The notes under the pieces are model-generated. The model was not told the DNA's origin. It saw only the letters and a list, made by a program, of their open reading frames with translations, and made no database searches. Position numbers and translations under genes: made by a program. DNA of 64,000 nt from Galaxea fascicularis (Eukaryota > Cnidaria > Anthozoa > Scleractinia > Euphylliidae): contig OX419342.1 in assembly GCA_948470475.1 (NCBI GenBank), forward strand, positions 24,057,077 through 24,121,076, in the 5' to 3' direction. Positions 62,172 to 64,000 of this stretch are shown here, piece after piece. Each line of letters opens with the position of its first letter. Position 1 is the first letter of the stretch.

Positions 62172-63849
62172 AGAGCATCGCATCGGAATCGCAATGTCAC
62201 GGGTTCAAGCCCCGTTGAAGTCCTGAATTTTTTTTTCAGGCTTCTTTACGCAATTGCAAAAATTGCGATCACAACTGCGACGATCATTCTTCATTTGAGT
62301 ATTCTGATATAGCTAAAACAAAAATACATGCTCTCAATTGTGAACCTTCCTATAAATTCATGACAGAAAGGTTTATGAATAAATGGCAATAGGGAGCTTA
62401 AGCAACGACAACGACGACGGCAACGAGAACGTCATTTCAAAATGTAACTTCTCGCTTTTGTAACTCTTTCGCGATTATTCCTATCTGTTTAACATGAAAA
62501 ATGCCGGCGAGCTGTCCAGGGTCTAAATGACTGTGAACGGTGTTAAAGCAAAGAAACCGAAAGAAAAACTTGCCGTCATGCGCTCACGTTCTCGAGAACA
62601 ATTTGGACATTTCACGTTGTTGTTTTGGAGAGGACGGCAAAGAAATGTACCAAAATGTAAAACGCACGTACAGAGTATTGTTTTTTTCATTAAGCCTATT
62701 GTTTTGTGGCGTTCTCGTTACCGTCGTCGTCGTCGTTGTTTAAGCTCCCTAAGGCCCCGGCTAAACTATTAAACGTTTTTCATCCAACATCATTTCTGTT
62801 GCACACAACATGGGGTGGCTAAACGAGCATACAATGTTTGATCAACCATTAAGGAAAGTGAGCCCACATAACGCCTTCTGCGTGTTACCGCTGAAATTAT
62901 GACGTGCACGTCCGCAGACTCGCTTTCTGATTGGTTGCCTTTTCGCGCTCTCGCTCGCGTTTGTGCTTTGTTTGAAGAGGTGGCTAAACGGTCAAACATT
63001 TGCACGTGATACAAATGTTGGATGAAAATGTCTGATCTACACCAAGCATTGAAATCCATTCAAATGCAATGTTGAGAGAGGCGGCTAAACGGTCAAACAT
63101 GCTGATTCAATATGATGTTGGGTGAAAATGTTTGATCGTTTAGCCGGGCTTAATATATGAATGAAGATTAAAGTTAGCATCGCAGTTTTGCTCATTACTT
63201 TAGCAGTAACCTCAAAAAAGTCTATTTTCTATAGTTCACAACTGCGATGACCTTTCGAATCTTCACTGTCTAGTATTTTAAGTACTTCAAAGTTCTAATA
63301 TAGAATTTAGATAATATCCAATAATATCCGCGTCAACTAATTTTGTTTGTTCGTCTTGTCTTTTTTTAACGTTTTTTGTTTCTACTTTTGTTTTTTGTGC
63401 AGTGTTACCTTTTTATGTTACGTTTGTTTTGTATGTGCAATTTGTGTCTACGTCTATAAATGTAAAGATTGTCTTCCTTCGGAACAGCAAGTATATACGT
63501 GGTATACAAATCATAAACAGAGTAATAGCAGAAAAACACCTAATAAATAACTACTTCGACACTAACGGTAATGTGCTACGAATAACACACAAGGGTTATT
63601 GATTTCATGCTTTAGGTGGCAAGTGAAAGTAGTGAAACCAGGGTTTACTGCCTGACCAATCACCTGACATCTTTTGCTGGACAATTTTATGTCGTGCCAA
63701 ACAGTATCGATTTTCACCACGTGTCGAACGAGATAACACCCCTCCCACCAGAGAACCTATTTGTCCTGTGCACAGTTTTCCTCATGTTTGCATTTTACTT
63801 TGTGGGCCTGCTGTTTGCCAGGAAAGCTGACATCAGAGACAAGATGAAG
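54321..63849 (+). CDS. Gene C: polycystin-1-like receptor, 3'-partial and interrupted by an assembly gap
   Basis: Exons seen: 54321-54387, 54558-54886, 55010-55151, 55614-55723, 55898-55956, then 59024-59149, 59575-59766, 60390-60635, 61059-61772, 63616-63849. The first five give a signal peptide (IKFLVVLALVYLSNG), an F5/8C domain ending LRLELYGC, and the first two SEA-like exons. The last five give stalk, GAIN-like region and GPS plus TM1 (CLTNHLTSF). Exons 1-5 end in phase 2 but the next visible exon begins in phase 0, so exons are missing between them. In paralogs that place holds the last SEA exon, the REJ exons and one linker exon. A 200-N gap lies there (58678-58877). PLAT, TM2-11 and the channel unit must lie beyond the window. 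Confidence 0.82.
55614..55956 (+). other. Gene C exons 4-5: first part of the SEA-like module
   Basis: The 110-nt exon encodes IFSVEYTDPSSSQYQDA and the 59-nt exon GFLYARVREM. Both lengths equal those in A and B. The third SEA exon (about 155 nt in B) is not visible before the gap. Confidence 0.65.
57193..57333. mobile_element. MITE with GGCTCATCTCCAGTGTAATAAC-like ends
   Basis: GGCTCATCTCCAGTGTAATA on the left is the near reverse complement of TATTACAGTGGAGATGAGCC... on the right (truncated here), flanking an A-rich centre of about 95 bp. Confidence 0.65.
57403..57729. mobile_element. Inverted-repeat element with 65-bp arms
   Basis: The arms 57403-57467 and 57665-57729 match as reverse complements with two mismatches by eye. 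They include TACGGGTAGAATCATATTT and GGTGCCATGAGAACACCG. The outward ends read AATGAAAATTACGGG. Such arms are known from Penelope-like or fold-back elements; the class is not certain. Confidence 0.7.
58678..58877. other. Assembly gap, 200 N
   Basis: There are exactly 200 unresolved bases. Round-number N runs are normally placeholders of unknown true length, so the missing gene C exons may lie here. Confidence 0.95.
59024..61772 (+). other. Gene C stalk and GAIN-like exons
   Basis: Four phase-0 exons (126, 192, 246 and 714 nt) match gene A exons 8-11. The last has the NPYTW start and the C-x-FW...W...GC close. Unlike A and B, it has no RxKR furin-like site; the corresponding region reads SRKSVVATRTK. 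Confidence 0.72.
61800..61975. repeat. Palindromic repeat with TTAAGCGGCCAC/GTGGCCGCTTAA-type ends
   Basis: AAGCGGCCACC and ATTAGGCGGCCAG on the left are answered by GGCGGCCACTG and GATGGCCGCTTAATAGAG on the right. It lies in the gene C intron before the GPS exon. Confidence 0.5.
62026..62302 (+). mobile_element. tRNA-like SINE inside a perfect 56-bp inverted repeat, 10-bp target-site duplication
   Basis: The arms 62074-62129 and 62242-62297 are exact reverse complements (left starts CAAATGAAGAATGATCG). Between them lies the tRNA-like sequence 62151-62223, with GGCTTCATAGCTCAGTTGG and a CACGGGTTCAAGCCCCG T-arm/B box, followed by a CCTGAA-T8-TTCAGG-type hairpin. TCTGATATAG flanks the whole element at 62016-62025 and 62303-62312. 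It is in a gene C intron. Confidence 0.88.
62392..62749. mobile_element. MITE with GGGAGCTTAAGCAACGAC ends, copy 2 (TA duplication)
   Basis: It starts GGGAGCTTAAGCAACGAC and ends with GTCGTTGTTTAAGCTCCC. TA lies directly outside both ends. It is the same family as 17418-17749, in opposite orientation. Confidence 0.85.
62752..63151. mobile_element. MITE with GGCCCCGGCTAAAC ends
   Basis: The left end reads AGGCCCCGGCTAAAC and the right end GTTTAGCCGGGCTT. The interior repeats GTTTGATC, GGCTAAACG and TTGGATGAAAATG words. It abuts the MITE at 62392-62749 with no spacer. Confidence 0.75.
63616..63849 (+). other. Gene C GPS and TM1 exon
   Basis: The exon carries YCLTNHLTSFAG, a GPS with the canonical HLT triplet (A and B have HLS). 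TM1 (LFVLCTVFLMFAFYFVGLLF) and basic ARKADIRDK follow. It is the last exon in the window. Confidence 0.85.
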
Positions 63850-64000
63850 GTGACTTGTTTAAAAATGTTTAAGTTTATAACTTTATAGATCAGTTTAGGA
63901 ATTTATATTTAGCTAGCATACAGAAGTATCGCAGCTCTTAAAAGAACCAAATGCGTGTAGCCCCAGCGGAAATCGTTCCTCCTTCTTGATCAGTTTAGTC

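Overview
The window is intron-rich, AT-rich animal nuclear DNA. The gene content and repeats (polycystin-1-like receptors with coagulation factor 5/8 type C and REJ ectodomains, tRNA-headed SINEs, many palindromic MITEs, a 200-N scaffold gap) suggest an anthozoan cnidarian, most likely a stony coral. The species is inference; the animal nuclear origin is clear.

The main content is a head-to-tail array of three large paralogous genes on the + strand. All appear to encode 11-transmembrane polycystin-1-family proteins. I built exons by hand from GT/AG sites, phase and comparison between paralogs. Gene A (816-15743) lacks its 5' end: the signal peptide and F5/8C exons lie upstream of the window. 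Gene B (19101-42059) is complete, with 17 exons and 2387 codons. Gene C (54321-63849 and beyond) runs off the right edge and is interrupted by an assembly gap. The shared architecture is: signal peptide, F5/8 type C (discoidin-like) domain, SEA-like module, REJ module, GAIN-like stalk, GPS, TM1, PLAT, TM2-6, extracellular polycystin (TOP) domain, and a TM7-11 channel-like unit. Exon phases match throughout and many exon lengths are identical, so the genes arose by tandem duplication. They differ by two introns and in the C-tails. Gene C shows no REJ exons. Both readable pore loops lack the acidic filter residue of PKD2-type channels.

The intervals between genes (15.9-19.1 kb and 42.1-54.3 kb) and the long introns are filled with mobile-element debris. 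This includes two 5'-truncated non-LTR retrotransposon fragments on the minus strand, a Penelope-like fragment, several SINE families and at least ten palindromic or TIR elements. The most unusual family carries a tRNA-like sequence, in one copy between perfect 56-bp inverted arms. Three insertions of this family have exact 10-14 bp target-site duplications. Only one weak extra protein-coding candidate was found: an 85-codon ORF on the minus strand at 52960-53217.

Functional inference: the genes likely encode surface receptor/channel proteins that bind extracellular carbohydrate or lipid through F5/8C and REJ, undergo GPS processing, and connect to a modified channel. Clustered, divergent paralogs of this type suit roles in gamete recognition, ciliary sensing or self/non-self recognition, but nothing in the sequence settles which.
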